DNA of 64,000 nt from an uncultured Litoreibacter sp. Its GTDB lineage: Bacteria; Pseudomonadota; Alphaproteobacteria; Rhodobacterales; Rhodobacteraceae. Positions 42,958 to 51,215 of this stretch are shown one piece after another (the first letter of the stretch is position 1; each line of letters begins with the position of its first letter). The notes under the pieces are model-generated. The model was not told the DNA's origin. It was given only the letters and a program-made list of their open reading frames with translations, and ran no database searches. The translations under genes were made by a program, and so were the position numbers. The DNA is taken from positions 1 through 64,000 of the forward strand of contig NZ_CANKWO010000005.1 in NCBI RefSeq assembly GCF_947487515.1. The letters are read 5' to 3'.

Positions 42958-44888
42958 AAAAAGCCTTTCTAGACGCCTATGAGCGTGAGTTGGCCTTGCT
43001 GTATGAACGCAGCCAAGATTTTGCGACGGACTACCCCGGTATCGCCGAGCGCCTAGGCGGCTTGGTTCAAGACAACATGGATCCAGCCGTCGCAGGTCTG
43101 CTGGAAGGCACGGCCTTCATGGCGGCCCGCGTTCAGCTGAAGATGAAGGAAGAATTTCGCACCTTCACCAACGAACTGCTGGAACAACTGCTTCCTAATA
43201 TGTTGGCCCCGACACCCGCGGCGATGCTGGTGCAGGCCGATCCGCCCTATGACAACCAAGAGCTTTTGGAGGGGATGTCTTTTCCTCCTGGGTCTTACAT
43301 GGATGCCCGCTATGTGGATCGCGAGAAGCGCATTTCTGCGCGTTTCCGACTGTCTGCTCCACTAGAGCTTTGGCCGCTAAAAATTTCAGATGCGGCCTAT
43401 CTGGATGGCCCTGCCCCTTTGCAAGCGCTTGGGTTTGACGTGGCGGCAGGCACGGCGGGCGGGCTAAAGCTTAGCTTCATGCGCCCATCAATGGAGAATG
43501 CTGACAAGGCCGAAGGCCCGATGTCAGAATTGGAAGTTGACCGGCTGCCCATCCATCTAATCGGCGATCTGAGCGAAACCATTGCCCTTTATGAGCAACT
43601 GTTTTGCAACGTAAACCGCGTGACTTTGCGCTATCTGGATGACAACGGCGATCCGGCGTTTATTCGGCTTGAGCCGAACGTCATTGAGCAAATCGGCTTT
43701 GACGATGACGAATCTCTGTTCCCCGAAGATACGCGCGTATTTCGCGGATACAGCACATTGCGCGAGGCATTTTTGTTTCCGCAGAAGTTTTTGGGCTTCC
43801 GCCTGTCTGGCATCAACAAGGCACTGAAGCGTATCAAAGCCAGCGAATTCGATCTGATAATTGAGCTGAACACCGTTAAATCCAACCTGCCCTCCCGCGT
43901 CGGGAAACAGCATTTTGCGCTTTTCGCAGTTCCCGCAATTAACTTGTTTGAAGAAAATTCCTCGCAGGTAAAAGTTGATCCTTTGCGGCACGAATACATC
44001 GTCACCCCCGATAGTAGCCCCTCTTCCCATTACGAGGTCCACCGCATCACGGAAGCCTTTGCCTATTACTCAGGCGTGCAAACAAAAGTCCCCGTCCATC
44101 CGTTGTATGGTGTTCCCGCTGAACAGATTAACCCGCGCGAAGCCCTCTATTTCACCTATCGCCGCAAGGAACGCCGCCTCACTCAGAACGAACGGCGCTT
44201 TGGTGTGCAGCATACCTATAAGGGTACGGAAACCTTCATTTCGATCTATGAGCCGGAGGGCTTGGACGACGACCAGCGGGTGCGCCGGCTTCAAGTGAAA
44301 ACCCTATGTTCGAACAGGCATTTGCCCGAGTATCTGCCATTGAACCAAAAGGGCACTGATTTTAATCTCAACGACGATCTGACAGTGAACCTTCGGTGTA
44401 TTGCTGGCCCCACAGCCCCGCGGGAAGCGGTCGCTGATTTGGAAAGCGATGCGCCTCACCGGACCCAATCGGGCGACGTTTACTGGCGTTTGATCAGCCA
44501 TCTGTCGTTGAACCAATTCGGCCTGTCGGATCGCGGGAGCAGAGATCAGGCGGCAGGCTTGCGCGAAATGCTATCTTTGTTTGCCGATCTGACCAACAAG
44601 GTCACCGAAAAGCAACTGCAGGCCATCAAAGGCATTGAGACGCGACCGGTTGTCCGATCGGTCAAGCGGGACGGCGGGTTTCACGCCGCACGGGGTATTG
44701 AGGTTCGGGTAACTTTCGACGAACGCGGATTTGAAGGATCTGGCATCATGTTTTTGGGCGCGATTTTGGACCGCTTCCTTGCTGACTACTCGGCCATTAA
44801 CAGCTTCACACAAACCGTTATCGTTTCGCAGCAACGCGGCGAAGTAAAAGCTTGGCCGCCGCGGTCTGGATCCGGCCCGCTGCTATGA
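42954..44888 (+). CDS. tssF: T6SS baseplate protein TssF
   Basis: 644 residues, usual for TssF/VasA. Opening MKKAFLDAYERELALLYERSQDFATDYPGIAERLGG is characteristic (shown here in part by YERELALLYERSQDFATDYP). The C-terminal part holds RGIEVRVTFDERGFEGSGIM and ILDRFLADYSAINSFTQTV. It overlaps tssE upstream and tssG downstream by 4 bp each. Forms the wedge with TssE, TssG and TssK. Confidence 0.95.
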   Translation: MKKAFLDAYERELALLYERSQDFATDYPGIAERLGGLVQDNMDPAVAGLLEGTAFMAARVQLKMKEEFRTFTNELLEQLLPNMLAPTPAAMLVQADPPYDNQELLEGMSFPPGSYMDARYVDREKRISARFRLSAPLELWPLKISDAAYLDGPAPLQALGFDVAAGTAGGLKLSFMRPSMENADKAEGPMSELEVDRLPIHLIGDLSETIALYEQLFCNVNRVTLRYLDDNGDPAFIRLEPNVIEQIGFDDDESLFPEDTRVFRGYSTLREAFLFPQKFLGFRLSGINKALKRIKASEFDLIIELNTVKSNLPSRVGKQHFALFAVPAINLFEENSSQVKVDPLRHEYIVTPDSSPSSHYEVHRITEAFAYYSGVQTKVPVHPLYGVPAEQINPREALYFTYRRKERRLTQNERRFGVQHTYKGTETFISIYEPEGLDDDQRVRRLQVKTLCSNRHLPEYLPLNQKGTDFNLNDDLTVNLRCIAGPTAPREAVADLESDAPHRTQSGDVYWRLISHLSLNQFGLSDRGSRDQAAGLREMLSLFADLTNKVTEKQLQAIKGIETRPVVRSVKRDGGFHAARGIEVRVTFDERGFEGSGIMFLGAILDRFLADYSAINSFTQTVIVSQQRGEVKAWPPRSGSGPLL

Positions 44889-45982
44889 CCAAAATCCCTG
44901 CAAGCAAAAAGCCCGCGATGATGGGCCCGCCCAAACCGGCACCCACCGCGGCAGAGCTTCAGGGGTTGTCTCGTCGTGCGATGTTGAAGGCGGCCCCTTG
45001 GCGCTTTGGGTTTTTGTCTGCTTTGCGCGAAATGGAGCGTACCTACCCCGACAAGCCACGCATCGGGCAAAACGCGACCATTAGGGAAGAAATTGTCTCA
45101 CTGGGGCAAGATCCTTTTCTGGATTTTCCGGCCTCCAACATTACCGAGTTTGAGGAGAAACCAGCGGGGAAACCCGCGCGGTTAAACTCCAAGTTCCTCG
45201 GCTTTTACGGCCCGCAGGGTGCCTTGCCGCTGAACACAACCGCCGAAGTTCATGGCTGGCTCAATGCGCGCGACCCGAGTTTCGCACGGTTCACCGACAT
45301 CTTTGCGAACCGCTTCTTGCAACTGTTCTATCGCGCGTGGGCAGATGCGCGCCCGATTGCGCAGTTTGATCATCCGACCGGTGATCGGTTTCAGGCCTAT
45401 GTCGGCTCTCTTGCAGGACTTGGAACGCCCGCGTTTCAAGACCGCGACCATATCCCAGACGTGGCAAAGCTGCCTTTGGTGGCCTTGTTTTCTGGGCGGG
45501 TGAAATCTGCGGTCCGGCTGCGGCAGATGCTGGAGTTACTGCTTAAGGTTCATATCGAAATCGAAGAGCATGTTCCCAGCTGGATGAATTTTGAGCCACA
45601 AGACCTAACCCGAATGGGGTTGGGCGGCAGCAACTTGGGGCAGAACGTACATCTGGGCAGCCGAGTGCCAGCTGTGAACGAGAAAATCTGCATCAACGTG
45701 CGCACCGAAAGTTTTGAACAATATCGCAGCTATCTGCCAGGCGGCGACAACTTCACGCGGTTAACTGATATCGTCATTTGGTATCTTGGCGTCACCATCG
45801 AGGTCGACGTATCGCTCACCCTACCCGCAGATGAGGTGCCAGCGGCACAGCTTGGGGAACATACGGCCCTTGGCTGGACGGGCTGGGTTCAACCGGAAAA
45901 ACCCAAAGAACACGAACCGCGCCGCTATGTTCAGGCAGCGCAATTCTCAACCGACAGGGCACCGGCAAAAGCCGTGGCCTAA
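44885..45982 (+). CDS. tssG: T6SS baseplate protein TssG
   Basis: 365 residues from ATG 44885, which overlaps the tssF stop; a start 11 codons earlier lies inside tssF. WRFGFLSALREMERTYPDKPRIG (split) and the ITEFEE, FYGPQGALPLNTTAEV and RFTDIFANRFLQLFYRAWA stretches are diagnostic for VasB/TssG. Baseplate wedge component. tssH follows after 31 bp. Confidence 0.94.
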   Translation: MTKIPASKKPAMMGPPKPAPTAAELQGLSRRAMLKAAPWRFGFLSALREMERTYPDKPRIGQNATIREEIVSLGQDPFLDFPASNITEFEEKPAGKPARLNSKFLGFYGPQGALPLNTTAEVHGWLNARDPSFARFTDIFANRFLQLFYRAWADARPIAQFDHPTGDRFQAYVGSLAGLGTPAFQDRDHIPDVAKLPLVALFSGRVKSAVRLRQMLELLLKVHIEIEEHVPSWMNFEPQDLTRMGLGGSNLGQNVHLGSRVPAVNEKICINVRTESFEQYRSYLPGGDNFTRLTDIVIWYLGVTIEVDVSLTLPADEVPAAQLGEHTALGWTGWVQPEKPKEHEPRRYVQAAQFSTDRAPAKAVA

Positions 45983-46013
45983 GAAAATTAATTAATGAAA
46001 CGGGGATCTTAGT

Positions 46014-48758
46014 ATGAGTGACATTTCAATGGAAACAGTGGCCGGCAAGCTCAATAGAGTTGGCTACGACGCATTTGTGCAATCGCTGCGCCACGCAAAA
46101 GGTGAAGGCAACCGGCATGTGGAATTGGCGCATTGGTTGTTTCATGTGGTGTCGAACAAGAATTCCGACATCTCCAAAACACTGAACCACTTCAAGCTCG
46201 ATCGTGGCCAAGTCCTCAAGGACCTAGGTGCAATCATTGACGGCATGAAGAAAAATGTCACCGAGATGCCGTCTGTTTCCGATCATGTCACCGACCTTCT
46301 GGATCGCGGCTGGCATTATTCAACTCTGCTGTTCTCGGAAACTCAAATCCGCACCGGCCACGCGTTGGTCGCCTGCTTGAAGTCCAAGGAACTCAAGCGC
46401 GCATTGTTCCAATGCTCTGGGGTGTTTCAGCAGCTGAACGTCGAATCTTTGGTGTCCGAGGCGCGTTCCGCTTGGGCTGAATCCGACGAAGAAGACATGC
46501 GTCCGATGGATGGCTCCGGTCTTGTTGCTCCTGCGGGTGGCGCGGCTGGAACAGAAGGTGGCGGTGGGACAACCGCGCTGGACCGCTTCTCCATCGATAT
46601 GACAGCGGATGCCGCATCTGGCAAAATGGACCCGATTGTGGGGCGCGACGAAGAAATCCGTCAGATCATCGACGTGCTTTTGCGTCGCCGCCAAAACAAC
46701 CCGATCCTGACCGGTGAGGCAGGTGTGGGGAAAACCGCAGTTGTCGAGGGCTTTGCGCAACGTCTGGCCTCTGGCGACGTTCCCCCGAAACTCCGCGGGA
46801 CCAAATTGCACTCTCTCGACATCGGATTGATGCAAGCTGGGGCCTCGATGAAAGGCGAATTTGAGCAACGCCTGCGCTCGGTCATCGATCAGGTGCAAGC
46901 CTCGCCCACGCCCATCATTTTGTTCATCGACGAGGCGCATACCTTGATCGGGGCAGGCGGCGCAGCTGGCACAGGCGATGCGGCAAACTTGCTGAAGCCT
47001 GCGTTGGCCCGTGGTACTTTGCGCACCATTGGTGCCACAACCTTTGCCGAATATCGCACCCATTTCGAAAAGGACCCTGCCCTAACCCGACGCTTCCAAC
47101 CGGTGAACGTTGAAGAGCCAGGCGTGGAGCAATGCTGCTACATGATGCGCGGCATCATGGGCCCGATGGAAAGTCACCACGGCGTGCGTATCTCCGACGA
47201 AGCGATCGTGGCGGCAGTGTCTTTGTCCCACCGCTACATCCCGTCACGCCAACTGCCCGACAAAGCGGTATCACTGCTTGATACAGCCTGCGCCCGCGTG
47301 GCCATTTCGCAAGCCTCCACTCCGGCGCGCATTGCCGATTTGAAAGAAACCATTGCGGCCTTGGTCTCCGAGATCAAAGCCAAAACTGCGCAGCGCGATC
47401 TGGGCGAAGAAAACGAAGACCGCATCAAAGAAGCTGAAGCTGAAATGGCCAAGGCCGAAGAAGAACTGGCTGTTCTGGAGGAAAAATATTCGGCAGAGAA
47501 AGTTCTGGTTGATGAAATTCTTGACCTTCGCAAAAACTTGGCCCCAGAGGGTGAAGACGCAGCAGCAGTTTCCGAGGACACGGACGTAGAAGGCGAAGAA
47601 GCCGCCGACGCACACTCCTCCGAGGGCGATGACCCTGAGGCGGCAGCAGCGGAAACCCCCGCAGACGATCCCGAAGCCGTTCGTCTTGCCTTGCATGAGA
47701 AGATCACCCAACTCGAGGAAGGTGATCCGGACGACCGCATGGTCTACGCGCATGTTGACGAGCAGGCCGTAGCTTCCGTCATCTCGGATTGGACCGGTAT
47801 CCCTGCGGGCCGCATGGTTACGGACGAATTGCAGGCCATTCTGACCCTTGCAGATCGCCTGAAAGAGCGCGTCATCGGCCAAGACCACGGTTTGAAAATG
47901 ATCGCCAAACGCATCGAGACAAGCCGCGCCAAACTGGCCAACCCGAACAAGCCCATCGGTGTGTTCATGCTCTGTGGCCCATCAGGTGTTGGTAAGACCG
48001 AAACCGCGTTGGCCTTGGCTGAAAGCCTTTACGGCGGTGAGCAAAACATCATCACCATCAATATGTCCGAGTTCCAAGAGGCGCATTCCGTTTCCTTGCT
48101 GAAAGGTGCCCCTCCCGGTTATGTGGGTTACGGTGAAGGCGGTCGCCTGACCGAAGCTGTGCGCCGCAAACCCTATTCGGTCGTGCTTCTCGACGAGGTG
48201 GAGAAAGCCCATTCCGACGTGCATGAATTATTCTTCCAAGTCTTCGACAAGGGCATCATGGAAGATGGCACAGGGCGTTCAATCGACTTCAAGAACACGT
48301 TGATTTTGCTGACATCGAATGTCGGAACTGATGCGATTATGGATGTGGCGGACAGTGGGCAATCGAACCCCGATCTGGAGGCGCTGGAAGAAGCTATGAA
48401 GCCAGCTTTGCAGTCGGTTTTCCCACCGGCGCTATTGGGTCGAATTGTGAATATCCCCTACTTCCCATTGTCGGGCGAGGTGCTCACCGGCATTACCAAG
48501 CTGAAACTTGGCTCAATCGTGAAGCGGATGAAGGCCAATCACAACGCCAAGATGACCTATGCAGACGAGGTGATCGATCACATCGTCGACCAGTGCCGCG
48601 ACCCAGATTCTGGCGGACGTATGGTCGACAACATCATCACCAATTCGATCCTGCCGGAATTGTCCCGTCAGGTTTTGAACAAGATGGTATCCGGCGACGA
48701 AATCAGCGCTGTTGAAGTAACGCTGAAGGATGGGAAATTCGAGTATAACTTCTCGTAA
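46014..48758 (+). CDS. tssH: T6SS sheath-recycling ATPase TssH (ClpV)
   Basis: 914 residues, Clp/Hsp100 class I. N-domain about 1-165, which binds the TssC N-terminal helix. First AAA+ domain with Walker A GEAGVGKT (234-241) and Walker B ILFIDEAHTLIG. Second with GPSGVGKT (655-662) and VVLLDEVEKAHSDV. The coiled-coil middle region carries an unusually acidic, Ala-rich insert (about 515-560). It disassembles contracted sheaths for reuse. Last gene of the tssA-H group, followed by a strong hairpin. Confidence 0.96.
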   Translation: MSDISMETVAGKLNRVGYDAFVQSLRHAKGEGNRHVELAHWLFHVVSNKNSDISKTLNHFKLDRGQVLKDLGAIIDGMKKNVTEMPSVSDHVTDLLDRGWHYSTLLFSETQIRTGHALVACLKSKELKRALFQCSGVFQQLNVESLVSEARSAWAESDEEDMRPMDGSGLVAPAGGAAGTEGGGGTTALDRFSIDMTADAASGKMDPIVGRDEEIRQIIDVLLRRRQNNPILTGEAGVGKTAVVEGFAQRLASGDVPPKLRGTKLHSLDIGLMQAGASMKGEFEQRLRSVIDQVQASPTPIILFIDEAHTLIGAGGAAGTGDAANLLKPALARGTLRTIGATTFAEYRTHFEKDPALTRRFQPVNVEEPGVEQCCYMMRGIMGPMESHHGVRISDEAIVAAVSLSHRYIPSRQLPDKAVSLLDTACARVAISQASTPARIADLKETIAALVSEIKAKTAQRDLGEENEDRIKEAEAEMAKAEEELAVLEEKYSAEKVLVDEILDLRKNLAPEGEDAAAVSEDTDVEGEEAADAHSSEGDDPEAAAAETPADDPEAVRLALHEKITQLEEGDPDDRMVYAHVDEQAVASVISDWTGIPAGRMVTDELQAILTLADRLKERVIGQDHGLKMIAKRIETSRAKLANPNKPIGVFMLCGPSGVGKTETALALAESLYGGEQNIITINMSEFQEAHSVSLLKGAPPGYVGYGEGGRLTEAVRRKPYSVVLLDEVEKAHSDVHELFFQVFDKGIMEDGTGRSIDFKNTLILLTSNVGTDAIMDVADSGQSNPDLEALEEAMKPALQSVFPPALLGRIVNIPYFPLSGEVLTGITKLKLGSIVKRMKANHNAKMTYADEVIDHIVDQCRDPDSGGRMVDNIITNSILPELSRQVLNKMVSGDEISAVEVTLKDGKFEYNFS

Positions 48759-48784
48759 GATCTAACCATCAAGTGATGCATGTG

Positions 48785-48808
48785 TGGGTGGCCAGATTTG
48801 GCCACCCA
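48785..48808. terminator. Hairpin between converging tssH and the M23/SLT gene
   Basis: TGGGTGGCCA and TGGCCACCCA form a perfect 10-bp stem with a 4-base loop, 27 bp after the tssH stop and 18 bp before the end of the opposing gene. No T tract on either side, but the position suits termination for both. Confidence 0.65.
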
Positions 48809-48825
48809 TAGCGAATCCTGAACGA

Positions 48826-51195
48826 CTACCCCGCCTGTTCCAGCACCGCCTTGATGGTTTTCTTATAGGCCACGACTTCCGCAGGAATGCGTGCCACGGC
48901 AGGAGTTGACGCCGGAGCATTGGTGATCGTCAGCTTGCCCCCTTTTCGGTTCATCTTTCGCTCGGCCCAGTTTTTAACCCATGCAATGTCGCGGCCCTTC
49001 AAGAAGGGGTTTGCCTTGATCACCCCTGCCCCCATCACGTCCAGAATCGACGCCTGATCCGGCGCGCTTAGGGCCACATGTGCGCCCTGTGCCCCAAGGA
49101 AGTGGCAAAGATACAAACGCCCCGCGGTGATCGCATGCCCCCTTGCACGCAGGTAAGCTTCGCCTTCGCGGGCAAGATTGGTGACCATTTCGCGCGACAA
49201 TGTCGGGTCAAACCGCAGCTTCAACAGTTCTTCACGGCTCATGGTAGAGGCCAGATCCGGACGGTAGGTTTTCATCATCCTGATCCAAGTGCTCGAGATG
49301 AATTGTCCCAAACCCGTGGCCGAAGACCGAGAGTTTTTGGCTCTGGCATTGCCGGCGCTTTCCACCCGAATGATCTGGTTCACGAGGCTTTCAACCGCAT
49401 TGGAGGCCGATGCCATGATAACCGGAGCCGCCCCGACGGGGGGCGCCGTAAACGGGTCCATGCTTTGCCCGTTTTCGCGCAGCTCGAAATGCAGGTGTGG
49501 ACCGGTAGAGCGCCCCGTCGTGCCAACAAAACCGATCACATCGCCTGCCCTCACCACCGAGCCGACTTTCCCCAATGGCGAAAACTTCGACAAATGCGCA
49601 TAGCGGGTCTCACGCCCGCCCGCGTGGGCAATTTTTATGACATTGCCGTAGCCGCCGCCATTGCCCGCAAAGCTGACCCGTCCGGCAAAGGCGGCCAGAA
49701 TAGGTGTCCCCGTCGGTGCGGCCCAATCCACGCCGTGATGGACTTTTACCTTTTTCAAAATCGGGTGAAATCTTGGACCGAATGGCGACGTCAAAACACC
49801 CGACACAGGCGTCACCATTCCGTTGGAGCCGCTCACCGGTCCCGCTTCGCCTTTTTCCGCAAAGCACTTGAACCCTTCTCCCGCGACTTGCGCCACGTAG
49901 CAAATTTTATCCCCCGACGGCCCTTCAATGGCGGCATAAAGTACCTGACCCGGACCGGCGCCATTTGGCCCTGGCTCCCGCGCATAAAGCAACGTCATCT
50001 TGTCACCTGTCGTGGCGAAGGCCTCAAGATCATTGTCCTGACTTAGCAAAACGATGCTCTCACCCACCACCGACGTCGGCACGCCATTGCGGATACCTGC
50101 CGAGTAAAATGCATCCAGCAAACGGTATTTTCGCGCGGATACTTTATCCGTGCTGCCGTCATCCTCGACATAGGAGAACAATTCGTCCTGCACCCAAGGA
50201 TCCGCCGATTGCACCACGCTGCCGTCATCTTCCAGCGCGACCGAACCGATATAGGTATCGCGGGTGTAGACGGATAGTTGCACCGCTTTCGCCCCCTTTT
50301 CTGATGGCACGGATCGTACAGCCAACACATGGTCCGCAGGCAGTTTTTCCAGTTCCGGAATATGCGCTACGCCTTTGTCCTGAAACAGTTTGGCGGCCTC
50401 TGGATCAAAGCCGTTGTCCACCAAGATGTCAGTCAAAGCCCGCGCGTCTTTCAGGCGCAAGAACAAGTCGTTGAAGCCCAAATTGCGTTGATCTTCGCGC
50501 TTCACAACGGTCAGGCTTGTGGTGTTTTCAATCACTGTTTGAGTGTAGGTGTCGGCTTCGACTTCTTCACCGTCAACACTGTCACCCCAGCTGTCGCCCT
50601 CCAAACTGTCCTCATCATCCGAAGTGTTTTCCAAGTCTGGCACATCTGGGACAACCGGTGTCACGGCGGCCGGTGTCAGAGGCTGCGACCGCTTTGCTTG
50701 GAAGAAAGCGAACTCCTCGCGGCTGGATGGCAATGTGGTGATAAGTTTCTCTTGGCGCGTGATCATATCATCTTGAACAAGCACCAATGTATCAATGGCG
50801 AATTGCCCGACGCGCACCAAGGGAAGGTCTGGGTGGCTTGGCAGGGGTTTGGCTTTTGTGGCAAGGCTGGCGTCAAAGCGCAAAACCATCGGATCGCCCG
50901 CGACGTCGACGAAGGCTGACGCATAGGCAAGGGCGTCAGCGGTCGAAGTGGCAGTGATATCTTCGCCCAACCCTTCATCGAGGTCTTCAAGGGTCTCGGC
51001 CAATTCATCGGGTGTTAGCGTCCCCCTATCGGGTGGCGCGGAAATAGTGATAAAGCCGCTCATCACAATCCATGTGACAAAGCCGATAACCAAAAGGGCA
51101 CCACAGCCAATGAAGATGGCGGGGCCGTGATTTTTGCGGAATTTTCGGCGTGACGACTTCTTTTTGGCTTGTTTGAAGCGAGGGTCAATTTCCAT
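48826..51195 (-). CDS. Membrane-anchored peptidoglycan hydrolase: M23 endopeptidase fused to lytic transglycosylase
   Basis: 789 residues. A short basic cytoplasmic tail, one membrane segment at about 25-50, then a long periplasmic region (50-450). The M23 domain is at about 455-585 with zinc ligands around HHGVD (486-490) and HLHF (567-570). An SLT-type transglycosylase domain is at about 597-710 (RVESAGNARAKN with catalytic Glu612; GLGQF 628-632; RLYLCHFLGAQGA). The two activities cut peptide cross-links and glycan strands. T6SSs need local peptidoglycan opening to pass the cell wall, so this may be that enzyme (inference). Followed 20 bp upstream by the caspase-like gene in the same direction. 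Confidence 0.88.
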   Translation of the reverse strand: MEIDPRFKQAKKKSSRRKFRKNHGPAIFIGCGALLVIGFVTWIVMSGFITISAPPDRGTLTPDELAETLEDLDEGLGEDITATSTADALAYASAFVDVAGDPMVLRFDASLATKAKPLPSHPDLPLVRVGQFAIDTLVLVQDDMITRQEKLITTLPSSREEFAFFQAKRSQPLTPAAVTPVVPDVPDLENTSDDEDSLEGDSWGDSVDGEEVEADTYTQTVIENTTSLTVVKREDQRNLGFNDLFLRLKDARALTDILVDNGFDPEAAKLFQDKGVAHIPELEKLPADHVLAVRSVPSEKGAKAVQLSVYTRDTYIGSVALEDDGSVVQSADPWVQDELFSYVEDDGSTDKVSARKYRLLDAFYSAGIRNGVPTSVVGESIVLLSQDNDLEAFATTGDKMTLLYAREPGPNGAGPGQVLYAAIEGPSGDKICYVAQVAGEGFKCFAEKGEAGPVSGSNGMVTPVSGVLTSPFGPRFHPILKKVKVHHGVDWAAPTGTPILAAFAGRVSFAGNGGGYGNVIKIAHAGGRETRYAHLSKFSPLGKVGSVVRAGDVIGFVGTTGRSTGPHLHFELRENGQSMDPFTAPPVGAAPVIMASASNAVESLVNQIIRVESAGNARAKNSRSSATGLGQFISSTWIRMMKTYRPDLASTMSREELLKLRFDPTLSREMVTNLAREGEAYLRARGHAITAGRLYLCHFLGAQGAHVALSAPDQASILDVMGAGVIKANPFLKGRDIAWVKNWAERKMNRKGGKLTITNAPASTPAVARIPAEVVAYKKTIKAVLEQAG

Positions 51196-51215
51196 GGACT
51201 AAGCCCAAACCAACC

